The notes under the pieces are model-generated. The model did no database searches, was not told where the DNA came from, and saw only the letters and a list, made by a program, of their open reading frames with translations. The position numbers and the translations under genes were made by a program. Shown here one piece after another: positions 10,826-20,265 of a stretch of DNA of 56,190 bases (the first letter of the stretch is position 1; every line of letters begins with the position of its first letter). This DNA is from Prevotella sp. (lineage in GTDB: Bacteria; Bacteroidota; Bacteroidia; Bacteroidales; Bacteroidaceae): assembly GCA_017459445.1 (NCBI GenBank), contig JAFUDJ010000021.1, positions 83,363-139,552 of the forward strand. The letters are read 5' to 3'.

Positions 10826-12012
10826 TGTTTCCTTTGCCTATTGATGTGGAGTATGCTTTGTAACAGCAAACATAGTGCCAAAACGTAAATGCCCTCAGCA
10901 TAGTGCTGGAATAGTCCTCCGATGAGGAACAGTCCCGCCAATATGGGTATGGTGAGCCAGTAGCGTGTCGGCTTGCCTTTCAGCACTGGCCATAGGAATA
11001 GCAGGTGTATGGGGTTGAAGAAGATAATCTGAAGGTTAAGGCTCACCGTCGGATGTTGTGAGAAGAGCATCAGGAACAGAACGGTGCCTATCATTCCGTC
11101 AACAAGCATTATTAGGACATCCCATAGACGGAAGATGCGTTTCTTCTTTTCTTGAATAATTACAAGAATAATGCTGAATACCAATACGATAACGGCACAG
11201 AGCGTTGGAGACAACGGAAAGCCTGTCTGAACCATCTGCACACCAGCCGGAACAGCCACACGGCGCTCCTTGACCAAGGGGCGGTATTGCCCGTCTTTGT
11301 AAATCTGTGCCCGGTCGAAGTCGTACATCAGGTTGTGAGGCAGGAACTCCTGCTGGCGCAACTGCGTGGGCTGGTCGGCCTTCAATCCGAGCAGTAAGTC
11401 GTTGCCGAAACGCGACCAGGGATTGCGTTCCGTCATGTCGTGAATCATGCCGCGAAACGTTGGCGTATAGTCTTCACGCTCAGCATATTCCACTTTTCCG
11501 TCGATGCAACGCTCGATGATGTCGCGGGCTTTGGTGGTACAGTTGTTGTAAAAGTAATTATAGCGGTAGACGCTGTTGGCCGGGCGCAGGTTTTCCACCA
11601 GTGCGCTGTACAGCCGCTGCTTCTCTTCGCTGGTCAGGTTGATGACTTGCTCAGTGACCATGCTGCCAAACTGTCTGTACTCCTTTTGGAACAGCGGATA
11701 GGGATAGGCCCCTAACTCATAGTCGGTGAGGCCGAAGACGAAGCGCAGCACAAAATGTGGTGCATTGAAATTGAACACGCCATAGTTGAAGGCTGCGTCG
11801 ATGCCGCCCCGCCGCAAGTCGTGGAATCTGATGGCTGTATGGCCGTAGAGGCTGTACACTTCGTCGTGCGGCTGACATGTCAGCAGGCTGAACTCCACAG
11901 AGTCCATCGGCGAAGCCCCTGTATCCTGAGCTTTTCCGGTTGTTGTGCCGCATAGTACGGCCAGTAAAAACAGCCCTCTGAGAGCATTAAAAACGGTTTT
12001 TAAATGTTTCAC
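10822..12012 (-). CDS. DUF4105 membrane protein
   Basis: A 396-residue envelope protein: signal sequence, then a DUF4105 (Lnb N-terminal-like) periplasmic domain with YSLYGHTAIRFHD and NYFYNNCTTKARD, motifs that resemble papain-like Cys/His catalytic features, followed by about five transmembrane helices after residue 270. The start is GTG at 12012; no internal Met gives a signal peptide. A TAATTTTG box ends only 4 bases upstream of that GTG, so the message may be leaderless. It forms an ATGA-overlap operon with the phosphodiesterase-like gene. The substrate is unknown. Confidence 0.78.
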   Translation of the reverse strand: MKHLKTVFNALRGLFLLAVLCGTTTGKAQDTGASPMDSVEFSLLTCQPHDEVYSLYGHTAIRFHDLRRGGIDAAFNYGVFNFNAPHFVLRFVFGLTDYELGAYPYPLFQKEYRQFGSMVTEQVINLTSEEKQRLYSALVENLRPANSVYRYNYFYNNCTTKARDIIERCIDGKVEYAEREDYTPTFRGMIHDMTERNPWSRFGNDLLLGLKADQPTQLRQQEFLPHNLMYDFDRAQIYKDGQYRPLVKERRVAVPAGVQMVQTGFPLSPTLCAVIVLVFSIILVIIQEKKKRIFRLWDVLIMLVDGMIGTVLFLMLFSQHPTVSLNLQIIFFNPIHLLFLWPVLKGKPTRYWLTIPILAGLFLIGGLFQHYAEGIYVLALCLLLQSILHINRQRKQ

Positions 12013-12016
12013 GATG

Positions 12017-12024
12017 CAAAATTA
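12017..12024 (-). promoter_or_regulatory. -7 box immediately before the DUF4105 start
   Basis: The minus strand reads TAATTTTG, ending 4 bases before the GTG at 12012. No TTTG -33 box is seen at the normal spacing. Confidence 0.45.
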
Positions 12025-12069
12025 ACCTATATTTTCCACTTATCGTGCGTTTATTTCGTTTTTTTTCAA

Positions 12070-12077
12070 TAATTTTG
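12070..12077 (+). promoter_or_regulatory. -7 box for the barrel-lptC-gldE operon
   Basis: TAATTTTG lies 33 bases before the ATG at 12111. It rules out the longer in-frame GTG start at 12045, which would lie upstream of the promoter. Confidence 0.55.
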
Positions 12078-12110
12078 CAACCCGAAATTGAATTGACTAA
12101 AGAAAACAAG

Positions 12111-13403
12111 ATGAAGAAGAGAATATTGGGATGTCTGTTGACAGCTGTCGTTGCCACGTCATCCATGGCGCAAGTAAGTAGTACGGTGTCGCCCTACAGC
12201 CAGTACGGCCTGGGCGTGCTCGCCGAGCAGTCGCAAGGCTTCAACCGGGCTATGGGTGGTTTGTCGATGGGCTTGCGCGACGGAAAGCTTGTCAATTTCC
12301 AGAATCCAGCATCCTATTCTGCCGTCGACTCGCTGACCATGCTGTTCGACATGGGGCTCTCCGGTCAGATTACCCACTACGAGGAAAAAGGTAAGAAGCT
12401 GAATGCCAACACGGGTAACTTCGACTATGGCGTGGGGCTTTTCCGCCTGTTCCCGAAAATCGGTGTCAGCTTCGGCATTGTGCCTTACTCCAATATCGGC
12501 TATGAATACAGCAGCCAGCAGTCGGTCGGTAACAGTGCTGACGTGGTGACGGAGACGCATCAGGGAAGCGGTGGCTTCAGCCAGGCATTCGTGGGCATTG
12601 GCTGGGAGTTTCTGAAAGGCTTTTCTGTGGGTGCCAACGTGTCCTATTTCTGGGGAAGGTACGACAAGTCCGTCTCGCTGGTCAGTAGCGACGCCTATGT
12701 CAATACGCAGACGAAGACCTATTCCTCCTCGGTCAGCAGCTATAAGATAGACTTAGGACTGCAATGGCAGCAGGCGCTTAACAAGGACAATATGCTGACG
12801 GTTGGTGCTGCCGTGGGCATCGGGCACGACCTGGGGGCCGAGGCCACGCTTGTCACGGCAACGACTAGTACCGACGCTACGCTGACGCCCGACACCATGC
12901 GTGTCGACAAAGCTTTCAGCCTGCCTTTCACCTTTGGCGTCGGTGCTACGTTAGTGCATAAGCAGCGGCTGACAGTCGGCCTCGACTACCAGTTGCAGAA
13001 ATGGGGCTCGCTGAAATATCCCATGCTGAATGAGGCTACCAACCGCTATGAGAATATGAGCGGCCTGATGAACGACCGCCATAAGTTCGTGGCAGGTCTC
13101 GACTGGATTCCCGACCCCAACCCGATGAACCGTAAGTTCTTCCGCCGCATACACTACCGCCTGGGTGCTTCCTACGCTACACCTTATTATAATATTCAAG
13201 GCACTGACGGCCCGAAGGAGTTTTCGCTGTCGGCAGGTTTTGGCATTCCTCTTGTCAATTCATGGGGCAACCGTACGGTGCTGAATATCAGTGCCCAGTG
13301 GGTGCATGCCTCGGCGTCCAGCCTTGTTACGGAGAACTCGTTCCGCATCAACATCGGCCTGACCTTCAATGAGCGCTGGTTTGCCAAGTGGAAAGTAGAC
13401 TGA
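12111..13403 (+). CDS. Outer-membrane beta-barrel protein, FadL-like
   Basis: A 430-residue exported protein. The signal peptide MKKRILGCLLTAVVATSSMAQ is followed by SPYSQYGLGVLAEQSQG and repeated amphipathic strands, ending LTFNERWFAKWKVD. The N-terminal SPYSQYGLG / NPASYSAVDSL arrangement resembles Bacteroidetes proteins related to the FadL/PorV transport barrels. The substrate is not apparent. It is the first gene of an operon with lptC (4-base gap) and a GldE-like gene. Placement with lptC suggests a role in outer-membrane assembly, but this is inference. Confidence 0.75.
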   Translation: MKKRILGCLLTAVVATSSMAQVSSTVSPYSQYGLGVLAEQSQGFNRAMGGLSMGLRDGKLVNFQNPASYSAVDSLTMLFDMGLSGQITHYEEKGKKLNANTGNFDYGVGLFRLFPKIGVSFGIVPYSNIGYEYSSQQSVGNSADVVTETHQGSGGFSQAFVGIGWEFLKGFSVGANVSYFWGRYDKSVSLVSSDAYVNTQTKTYSSSVSSYKIDLGLQWQQALNKDNMLTVGAAVGIGHDLGAEATLVTATTSTDATLTPDTMRVDKAFSLPFTFGVGATLVHKQRLTVGLDYQLQKWGSLKYPMLNEATNRYENMSGLMNDRHKFVAGLDWIPDPNPMNRKFFRRIHYRLGASYATPYYNIQGTDGPKEFSLSAGFGIPLVNSWGNRTVLNISAQWVHASASSLVTENSFRINIGLTFNERWFAKWKVD

Positions 13404-13407
13404 TACG

Positions 13408-14094
13408 ATGATGGGAAAATGCTATTTCCATTTTTGCATTGCCGTCATGCTCATGGCGGCATGCAGTGAGCAACATGAGCATACGGCGCCTGCCGTCCAC
13501 GACCGCGACTCAGCGTCGATGATGACAAGCTATGGCATCAATACGCTCATCAGCGACTCCGGTGTCATCAAATACCGCATTGTTACTGAGCGTTGGGATG
13601 TCAATACCATCCGGCAGCCGTCGCGCTGGACATTTGAAAAAGGCATTTTCCTTGAGCAGTTCGACGAGCAGTTCCATGTCGAGGGCTATATACAGGCTGA
13701 CACGGCCTGGTACTATGACCAGCAAAAGCTCTGGGAGTTGCGGGGGCGGGTGTACATCCGCAACGTCAACGGCCTGAAGTTCCGCAGCGAGGAACTGTGG
13801 TGGGACGGCATACGGCATGAGTTCTATTCCTATAAGTTCTCGCGCGTCGTCACTCCCGAACGCACGCTGGAGGGTACTTATTTCCGCAGTGATGAACGCA
13901 TGGCACACTATGAGGTGACTAATTCCGTCGGCTCGTTCCAGGCTTCCGATATGGAGCCGGAACCGGAGCCGCAGCCCCAGCCGGCAACAGGCGGGAAGCA
14001 GACGGCACCTGATACGGCCCAGACAGTGCAACCGCCTGTGCGAGAGGCTGCTACCCGTCGCGCTGCTACTCAAAAATCCAACTACCGGCCATGA
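13408..14094 (+). CDS. lptC: LPS export periplasmic protein LptC
   Basis: A 228-residue LptC-family protein, which links the inner-membrane LptBFG extractor to the LptA bridge in lipopolysaccharide export. It starts with a short hydrophobic leader ending in AAC (Cys19), suggesting a lipoprotein anchor, followed by a beta-jellyroll segment (YIQADTAWYYDQQKLWELRG, VYIRNVNGLKF, ELWWDG). The C-terminal 40 residues are low complexity (EPEPEPQPQP) and probably disordered. The stop overlaps the next ATG (ATGA), indicating translational coupling. Confidence 0.85.
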   Translation: MMGKCYFHFCIAVMLMAACSEQHEHTAPAVHDRDSASMMTSYGINTLISDSGVIKYRIVTERWDVNTIRQPSRWTFEKGIFLEQFDEQFHVEGYIQADTAWYYDQQKLWELRGRVYIRNVNGLKFRSEELWWDGIRHEFYSYKFSRVVTPERTLEGTYFRSDERMAHYEVTNSVGSFQASDMEPEPEPQPQPATGGKQTAPDTAQTVQPPVREAATRRAATQKSNYRP

Positions 14095-15353
14095 CAAATC
14101 TTATCATAGGACTTCTCGTTACCATGGTCTTCTCCGCCTTTTTCTCAGGCATGGAGATTGCTTTCGTGTCAAGCAATCGTCTGCGGGCTGAGATGGACCG
14201 TGAAAAGAACGGTCTCTCGCAGCGTGCCATCGACACATTCTTCCGCCATCCCAATAATTTTGTGTCGACCATGCTTGTCGGCAATAACATCGCACTGGTT
14301 ATCTACGGCATCCTCTTTGCCCGGATTTTCGATGCCACGCTCTTTGCCTCGTTGGCCGACGGCCCCCGTGTGACGGCCGACACCCTGCTGTCTACCGTTG
14401 TCGTATTGTTTACGGGCGAGTTCCTGCCCAAGACTATCTTCAAGTCTAATCCCAATACGATGCTCTCCGTCTTTGCCGTGCCGGCATACGTCTGCTACGT
14501 GCTGCTCTATCCCATCTCGCGTTTTGCCACCCTGTTGTCGAGGGGACTGCTGCGGATGGTGGGCGTACGCATGCCGAAGGAAGAGGAGGACAAGGAGTTT
14601 ACGAAGGTCGACCTCGACTACTTGGTGCAGTCGAGCATTGACAATGCCGCCAACGATGACGAGATTGACGACGAGGTGAAGATATTCCATAATGCGCTCG
14701 ACTTTGCCGATACCAAGGTGCGCGACTGCATGGTTCCCCGTACGGAAATTGACGCTGTCGATATCGAGGACTGCACGCTGGAGGAGCTGAAGAACAAATT
14801 CATAGAGAGCGGGCATTCCAAAATCGTGGTCTACCGCGAGGACATCGACCATGTCATCGGCTACATCCATTCCTCCGACCTCTTCCGGCCACAGCCTGCA
14901 AAGCTGGCCAGTTTGGTGCGCGACATGCCATACGTACCGGAGACGATGGCGGCACGCAAGCTGATGCAAATTTTCCTGGCTCAGAAAAAGTCGTTGGGAG
15001 TTGTCATCGACGAGTTCGGTGGTACCAGCGGACTTGTGTCGTTGGAGGACATCGTGGAGGAAATCTTCGGCGATATTGAGGACGAGCACGACAATACAAA
15101 GTATGTCGCCAAGCATTTGGACGATGGCGACTACATGCTCTCGGCGCGTCTGGAAATAGAAAAGGTCAACGAACTGTTCGACCTCGACCTGCCGGAAAGC
15201 GACGAATACATGACTGTCGGCGGGCTCATCCTGCACGAGTACCAGTCGTTTCCCAAACTGAACGAGGTGGTGAAAATAGGCCGCTTTGAGTTCAAAATCA
15301 TTAAGAATACGATGACAAAAATAGAATTAGTAAGGCTAAAAGTCACGGAATAA
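14091..15353 (+). CDS. GldE-like CNNM/CBS/CorC-HlyC membrane protein
   Basis: A 420-residue hemolysin-C/CorC-type protein. Order: CNNM transmembrane domain (residues 1-190, with SGMEIAFVSSNRLRAEMDR), a CBS pair (about 200-330, with VRDCMVPRTEIDAVDIED and LGVVIDEFGGTSGLVSLEDIVEE), and a C-terminal CorC_HlyC domain. In Bacteroidetes this architecture is called GldE when linked to gliding genes; relatives elsewhere affect magnesium or cobalt homeostasis. The ion is not known here. It is the third gene of the barrel-lptC operon and overlaps lptC by 4 bp. Confidence 0.88.
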   Translation: MTNLIIGLLVTMVFSAFFSGMEIAFVSSNRLRAEMDREKNGLSQRAIDTFFRHPNNFVSTMLVGNNIALVIYGILFARIFDATLFASLADGPRVTADTLLSTVVVLFTGEFLPKTIFKSNPNTMLSVFAVPAYVCYVLLYPISRFATLLSRGLLRMVGVRMPKEEEDKEFTKVDLDYLVQSSIDNAANDDEIDDEVKIFHNALDFADTKVRDCMVPRTEIDAVDIEDCTLEELKNKFIESGHSKIVVYREDIDHVIGYIHSSDLFRPQPAKLASLVRDMPYVPETMAARKLMQIFLAQKKSLGVVIDEFGGTSGLVSLEDIVEEIFGDIEDEHDNTKYVAKHLDDGDYMLSARLEIEKVNELFDLDLPESDEYMTVGGLILHEYQSFPKLNEVVKIGRFEFKIIKNTMTKIELVRLKVTE

Positions 15354-15397
15354 GACATTTTTTTCAGAAAAGATGCCGTTATTTCGGTGGAATTTAG

Positions 15398-15405
15398 TAA
15401 TTTTG
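15398..15405 (+). promoter_or_regulatory. -7 box for the PpiD-like gene
   Basis: TAATTTTG lies 53 bases before the ATG at 15459. No -33 TTTG is seen at normal spacing. Confidence 0.5.
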
Positions 15406-15458
15406 CAGGCTGAAACTGAAAAAAGAACATAGAAATAAAATAATAATTAAAAACAGAA

Positions 15459-17597
15459 ATGGCAGCAATTGGAAAAATCAGAAGCTGGGGGCCTGTACTC
15501 GCTACGGTGATTGGTCTGGCTCTCTTCGCATTCATTGCCGAGGAAATGTTCCGTTCGTGTCAGGCTACAGGCAACGAGCGTCGTCAACAGGTCGGCGAAG
15601 TGTTAGGTAAGAAAATTTCAGTACAGGAGTTCCAGGGCTTGGTGGACGAGTATCAGGAAGTCATCAAGATGACGCAGGGACGCGACAACCTGTCAGAGGA
15701 AGAGCTCAATCAGGTGAAGGACCAGGTGTGGCAGCAGTTTGTTAACAATACCATCCTTGAGTCGGAAGCCAAGAAACTGGGTCTGACCGTTACTGACGAA
15801 GAGCTTCAGAATGTCCTGAAGGCCGGTACGAATCCCATGCTGATGCAGACTCCCTTTGTCAATCAGCAGACCGGACGCTTCGATGTCACCCAGCTCACCA
15901 AGTTCCTTGCCGACTATAAGAAGCAGCAGGAACAGGGCGGTCAGGCTATGGAGCAGTACACCCGCATTTATAACTACTGGAAGTTCATGGAGAAGAATCT
16001 CCGCCAGCAGCTTCTGGCCGGTAAGTATCAGGGTCTGTTGTCGCAGTGCCTGCTCAGCAATCCCGTGTCGGCCAAGATGGCTTTCGACGCTCGCAATGAG
16101 GAGAGCGACATCCTGCTGGCTGCTGTTCCCTATACCAGCATCAAGGATACCGATGTCGAGGTGAGCGATGCTGACCTCAAGGCCAAATACGAGGAAAAGA
16201 AGGAACAGTTCAAACAGTATGTGGAGAGCCGCGACATCAAGTATGTCGACTTCCAGGTGGTAGCCTCCAAGGCCGACCGCGACGAAATCATGAAGACCAT
16301 GAAGGATGCCCAGCAGCAGCTCGAGAGCGGTGTTGCTCCCGCAGAGGCCGTCCGCAAGGCTCAGTCGCAGATAGCCTATACCGGTGTTCCTGCCACGCGC
16401 AAGGCATTCCCCAACGACATCGCTTCCAAGATTGACTCCATGCAGGTTGGTCAGGTGTCTGCACCTTTCGAGACCAAGTATGACAATACGCTGAATGTCG
16501 TGAAGCTCATCAGCAAGGTTCAGCTGCCCGACTCTGTCGAGTATCGTCAGATTCAGGTCGGAGGCGAGACCGCCGAGGCTGCTCATAAGCGTGCCGACAG
16601 CATCTATACCGCTCTGCAGGGTGGTGCCGACTTCGAGGTGCTTGCCAAGAAGTATGGCCAGACCGGCGAGAAGCAGTGGATGACGTCCGCCATGTATGAG
16701 CGTGCCCAGAACATTGACGCCGATACCAAGGACTATATCCGCACGCTCAACACGCTTGCTGCCGGTGAATCCAAGAACCTCCAGTTCTCTCAGGGCAATA
16801 TCGTGCTGCAAGTCACTGCACGCCGTGCCATGGTCGACAAGTACGATGTCGCTGTCGTCAAGCACACCATCGACTTCTCGAAGGCTACCTATTCTGCCGC
16901 TTACAACAACTTCAGCCAGTATGTCAGCGAGAACAAGACCCTGGAAGGCTTGGAGAAGAATGCCCAGAAGTTCGGCTATCGCGTACAGGAGCGTACCGAC
17001 ATCTACAATTCCGAGCATAACGTGGCTGGTCTTCGCGCTACCCGCGAGACGATGAAGTGGATTTTCGACGCCAAGGCCGGCGACGTATCGCCCCTCTACG
17101 AGTGTGGTAATAACGACCATCTGCTGGTTGTCGCCCTGACCAAGGTTCATCCTGTCGGCATCCGCGATTTCGAAGACATGAAGGAACAGCTCCAGCAGGA
17201 AGTCACCCGCGACAAGAAGTTTGACAAGGCTGCTGCCCAGCTCGCCGGTGTCAAGGACATTGCTGCTGCCAAGCAGAAGGGTGCCGTTGTGGACAGCGTC
17301 CGCCAGATTACCTTCTCCGCCCCCGTCTTCGTGCAGGCTGCCGGTACTTCCGAGCCCGTGCTGAGCGGTGCCGTGGCAGCCGTCAAGCAGGGACAGTTCA
17401 GCCCCGCCGTTGTCAAGGGTAATGGTGCCGCCTACCTCTTCCAGGTGCTTTCCAAGAAGCAGCGCGAGGGTGCCAAGTTCGACGAGAAGGAGCAACAGCA
17501 GCAGTTGCAGCAGCAGGCTCTTCAGGCAGCAGGCCGTTTCATGAACGAGCTGTACCTGAAAGCCAATGTTGTCGACAACCGCTACCTCTTCTTCTAA
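15459..17597 (+). CDS. PpiD-like membrane-anchored periplasmic folding chaperone
   Basis: A 712-residue SurA/PpiD-type protein. One N-terminal membrane helix (PVLATVIGLALFAFIAEEMF) anchors a long periplasmic part with a SurA_N-like region (EVLGKKISVQEFQGLVDEYQ to about residue 200) and parvulin-like PPIase segments around residue 370 (EYRQIQVGGETAEAAHKRAD, FEVLAKKYGQTGEK). PpiD assists newly translocated outer-membrane and periplasmic proteins near SecYEG. The C-terminus is Gln-rich. It is monocistronic and ended by a strong terminator. Confidence 0.9.
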   Translation: MAAIGKIRSWGPVLATVIGLALFAFIAEEMFRSCQATGNERRQQVGEVLGKKISVQEFQGLVDEYQEVIKMTQGRDNLSEEELNQVKDQVWQQFVNNTILESEAKKLGLTVTDEELQNVLKAGTNPMLMQTPFVNQQTGRFDVTQLTKFLADYKKQQEQGGQAMEQYTRIYNYWKFMEKNLRQQLLAGKYQGLLSQCLLSNPVSAKMAFDARNEESDILLAAVPYTSIKDTDVEVSDADLKAKYEEKKEQFKQYVESRDIKYVDFQVVASKADRDEIMKTMKDAQQQLESGVAPAEAVRKAQSQIAYTGVPATRKAFPNDIASKIDSMQVGQVSAPFETKYDNTLNVVKLISKVQLPDSVEYRQIQVGGETAEAAHKRADSIYTALQGGADFEVLAKKYGQTGEKQWMTSAMYERAQNIDADTKDYIRTLNTLAAGESKNLQFSQGNIVLQVTARRAMVDKYDVAVVKHTIDFSKATYSAAYNNFSQYVSENKTLEGLEKNAQKFGYRVQERTDIYNSEHNVAGLRATRETMKWIFDAKAGDVSPLYECGNNDHLLVVALTKVHPVGIRDFEDMKEQLQQEVTRDKKFDKAAAQLAGVKDIAAAKQKGAVVDSVRQITFSAPVFVQAAGTSEPVLSGAVAAVKQGQFSPAVVKGNGAAYLFQVLSKKQREGAKFDEKEQQQQLQQQALQAAGRFMNELYLKANVVDNRYLFF

Positions 17598-17638
17598 GCG
17601 TCCTACAACATCGACGATACCGACGAATCCAATAGTGC

Positions 17639-17671
17639 AAAGAGCCGCAGCCCCCAAGCCTGCGGCTCTTT
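17639..17671 (+). terminator. Intrinsic terminator of the PpiD-like gene
   Basis: AAAGAGCCGCAG (17639-17650) and CTGCGGCTCTTT (17660-17671) form a perfect 12-bp stem with a 9-base loop. Confidence 0.85.
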
Positions 17672-17730
17672 GTTCGTCCAGGCATGTTAAAAATGCCTTA
17701 TTCTTTGCTATTCATCAAATAAATTCGTAC

Positions 17731-18165
17731 CCCGCCAACTACAACCAGAACGGGCTGGTGACGTTCAGCGCCACGAACTGCCTCGTGCCCGCCACGGAGC
17801 AGCAGTCGGTCAACGCCAACGGCCGGGTGCTGGTGGGTGCCCTGCAGCGTGTGGCGCAGTCGCCGGAGGTGTATGCCATCAACCGCAACGAGGCTTACGG
17901 CACTAATGCCGAGGGCAGCATCTTCGTGGCTAACCTGCGCGAGGTGCGCCCCTTCGAGGCTTATACGCTGCATACGAGCGGCAGCCGGCCGTTTATCACT
18001 GTCGAGGAGCTGATGGGCGACAAGACGGGAATCGGCGACGCTGTGCGTATAACGGATGGTGAGAAGACGGAAAACAGCAAAGTATATAACCTTGGTGGTC
18101 AGCGTGTGACGACCCCGCAGAAGGGCGTCTACATCGTCAACGGCAAGAAGAAAATAGTGCGCTAA
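17731..18165 (+). pseudogene. 3' remnant of a secreted surface protein
   Basis: About 144 codons read NQNGLVTFSATNC ... REVRPFEAYTLHT and end with KVYNLGGQRVTTPQKGVYIV, a C-terminal module like that of Prevotella surface proteins and of the BspA-like protein at 44610. No signal peptide or plausible start precedes it; the frame runs back through a terminator into an alternative frame of the PpiD-like gene. I infer the tail of a larger, deleted surface-protein gene. Its own terminator is intact, so loss of the 5' part may be recent. Confidence 0.75.
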
Positions 18166-18182
18166 GGCGGCACTATTTTCTT
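18148..18182 (+). terminator. Terminator overlapping the remnant's stop codon
   Basis: AAGAAAATAGTGC (18148-18160) and GCACTATTTTCTT (18170-18182) form a 13-bp perfect stem whose loop contains the TAA stop. Confidence 0.8.
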
Positions 18183-18247
18183 CCTTGGGCCCGACTGGCC
18201 CGTCATTTCCTTCTGACTTTTATGTCATTTAAATGTCTGCACAAAGT

Positions 18248-18372
18248 TAACTACAACGGATTTTACGGATTAAACGGATTTGCCAAGTATCTGATTATCA
18301 GTATGACTTTAATCCGTTAAATCCGTAAAATCCGTTGTTTTTATAGATATGGCTGTGTTTTGACACACATCC
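18248..18372 (-). repeat. Palindromic AACGGATTT repeat element, copy B
   Basis: The reverse complement matches 5683-5856 almost base for base but lacks the 48-bp internal duplication. The two 28-bp arms differ at one position and enclose a loop of about 25 bases, so the element would fold into a long hairpin. It sits just after the end of fucI. The flank carries ACTTTTATGTCATTT (18216-18230), shared inverted with 5433-5447. Confidence 0.85.
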
Positions 18373-18380
18373 ATGACTAA

Positions 18381-20204
18381 TTACTTGTAGAGCGGGCCGA
18401 AGTTGGCGCAGGCGCGGTAGTCGGCACCCTCCTTGTCCATGCCGAAGGCGTTCCAAGCGGCGGGACGGAAGATGTCGGCGTCCTTGATGTTATGCATGCA
18501 TACGGGTATGCGCAGCATGGCGCAGAGCGTGATAAGGTCGGCGCCGACGTGTCCGTAGCAGATGGCTCCGTGGTTGGCTCCCCAGTTGTTCATGACGGAG
18601 TAGACGTCCTTGAAGGCGTCCTTCGTCGGGTCGAGGCGCGGGGCAAACCAGGTGGTGGGCCATGTGGGGTCGGTGCGGCGGTCGAGGATGTCGTTGACGT
18701 CCTGCGGTAGGTCTACCGTCCATCCCTCTGCCAGCTGCAGCACGGGGCCGAGCCCCTGCACGAGGTTCAGGCGCAACATGGTCATAGGCATGCCGCCACG
18801 GGTGAGGAAGTGCGACGAGTAGCCGCCTCCACGGAAGTAGTCGCGGTCGGCAGGCATCCACGACGTGGCCTTCAGGCAGGCTTCCATGTCGTCGTCCTTC
18901 ATTTCCCAGAAGGGCTTGATGGTAGGATTGCCCGCTGCATCGCTCATGGCGCCGGTGGCGTCGAGCGTGGTGGCGCCGCTGTTGATGAGGTGGATGAAGC
19001 CCTGGGCGGCCAAACCGCTGGGCGCAGTACCGGTGACGCGCTGCACGGCCTCGGGGCTCCAGTAGGTGCGGATGTCGGAGAACATGACGCCCCGGTTGGT
19101 CAGCAGGTGGCCGAAGAGCATCGACATGCCGTTGAGGAAGTCGTTCTCGGTGGCCAGGGTGTAGGCTTCGCGCGGGCCGTTCCAGTCGAATGACGTGCAC
19201 ATCATGGCCTCGGGGAAGTCGAAGTTCGGCTTGTAGTCGGTCCACTGGCGCTGTCCCTGCACGCCGGCAGCGATGGCGTTGTGGCCGATGGCCTCCTCCT
19301 TATAGCCCATCTGCAGGAGCTTTTCCGAGCCTTGCATGAGGTCGCGGATAATCATCATGTTCTTCACGGTGAAGGCCCAGTCGTCGTCCTTCTCCTGCCG
19401 GTTCTTGCCCTTTCCCTTGCCGTTGAAGGTGGTCATGGGCACGCCGGGGAATAGCGGGCGGTCCTCGTTATAGTCGTGGCCCTCCTGGGGCTTGCAGTAT
19501 TTCTCGACCCACTGCATGGCGCGCTCGAACTCGTCCTTGTCGTAGATGCCGAAGTCGACGCGGCGCAGAATCTCTACCAGCGACACATACTCAGTGCGCA
19601 TGCCGAGGTACTGCTGCAGGAAGTCGGCGTTGACGATGGAGCCTGCGATGCCCATGCAGGTGTTGCCGATGCTGAGATACGACTTGCCGCGCATGGTGGC
19701 CACGGCCTGTGCTGCGCGTGCGAAGCGCAAGATTTTCTCTGCTACGTCGGCGGGGATGGTGTTGTCGGGCAGGTCCTGCACGTCGTGGCCGTAGATGCCG
19801 TATGCGGGCAGCCCCTTCTGTGCGTGTGCAGCCAGCACGGCAGCCAGGTAGACGGCTCCCGGTCGCTCCGTACCGTTGAAGCCCCAGACGGCCTTCGGGT
19901 AGGTGGGGTTCATGTCCATCGTCTCCGAGCCGTAGCACCAGCAGGAGGTCACCGTGATGGTGCTGCCGACGCCTTCGCGCTCAAACTGCTCGGCGCAGGC
20001 TGCTGCCTCGCCGACGCGTCCGATGGTCGTGTTGGAAATGACGCACTCCACGGGTGAGCCGTCGCCGTTCTTCAAGTTCTCTTCGATGAGTTGCTTCACG
20101 GCCTTGGCCAGGTTCATCGTCTTCTCCTCCAGGCCCTCGCGGATGCCGCCTTGGCGACCGTCGATGGTGGGGCGGATGCCAATCTTTGGATAGTTTGTCT
20201 TCAT
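18381..20204 (-). CDS. fucI: L-fucose isomerase
   Basis: FucI interconverts L-fucose and L-fuculose (and D-arabinose/D-ribulose), the first step of fucose use. The 607-residue length is near the E. coli enzyme (591). Family motifs include [20 protein letters not shown] at the start, the Glu/Asp metal site in [13 protein letters not shown], and the late His region [19 protein letters not shown]. No fuculokinase, aldolase or fucose permease is nearby, so the pathway must be completed elsewhere. It is the last gene of porQ-cmk-fucI. Confidence 0.95.
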   Translation of the reverse strand: MKTNYPKIGIRPTIDGRQGGIREGLEEKTMNLAKAVKQLIEENLKNGDGSPVECVISNTTIGRVGEAAACAEQFEREGVGSTITVTSCWCYGSETMDMNPTYPKAVWGFNGTERPGAVYLAAVLAAHAQKGLPAYGIYGHDVQDLPDNTIPADVAEKILRFARAAQAVATMRGKSYLSIGNTCMGIAGSIVNADFLQQYLGMRTEYVSLVEILRRVDFGIYDKDEFERAMQWVEKYCKPQEGHDYNEDRPLFPGVPMTTFNGKGKGKNRQEKDDDWAFTVKNMMIIRDLMQGSEKLLQMGYKEEAIGHNAIAAGVQGQRQWTDYKPNFDFPEAMMCTSFDWNGPREAYTLATENDFLNGMSMLFGHLLTNRGVMFSDIRTYWSPEAVQRVTGTAPSGLAAQGFIHLINSGATTLDATGAMSDAAGNPTIKPFWEMKDDDMEACLKATSWMPADRDYFRGGGYSSHFLTRGGMPMTMLRLNLVQGLGPVLQLAEGWTVDLPQDVNDILDRRTDPTWPTTWFAPRLDPTKDAFKDVYSVMNNWGANHGAICYGHVGADLITLCAMLRIPVCMHNIKDADIFRPAAWNAFGMDKEGADYRACANFGPLYK

Positions 20205-20265
20205 GATGTTGTCAGTATTTGTAATGATGTTTTGGTGATTAGTTCGTTGTCGGTGGCGCCGGGTG

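Noticed and set aside
12045-12110. Upstream GTG extension of the barrel gene
   Set aside because: The -7 box TAATTTTG lies inside this extension, and the downstream ATG starts a perfect signal peptide.
15693-17657. 654-codon open frame antisense to the PpiD-like gene
   Set aside because: It mirrors the sense codons and shows no motif or start context; the sense gene has promoter, signal anchor and terminator.
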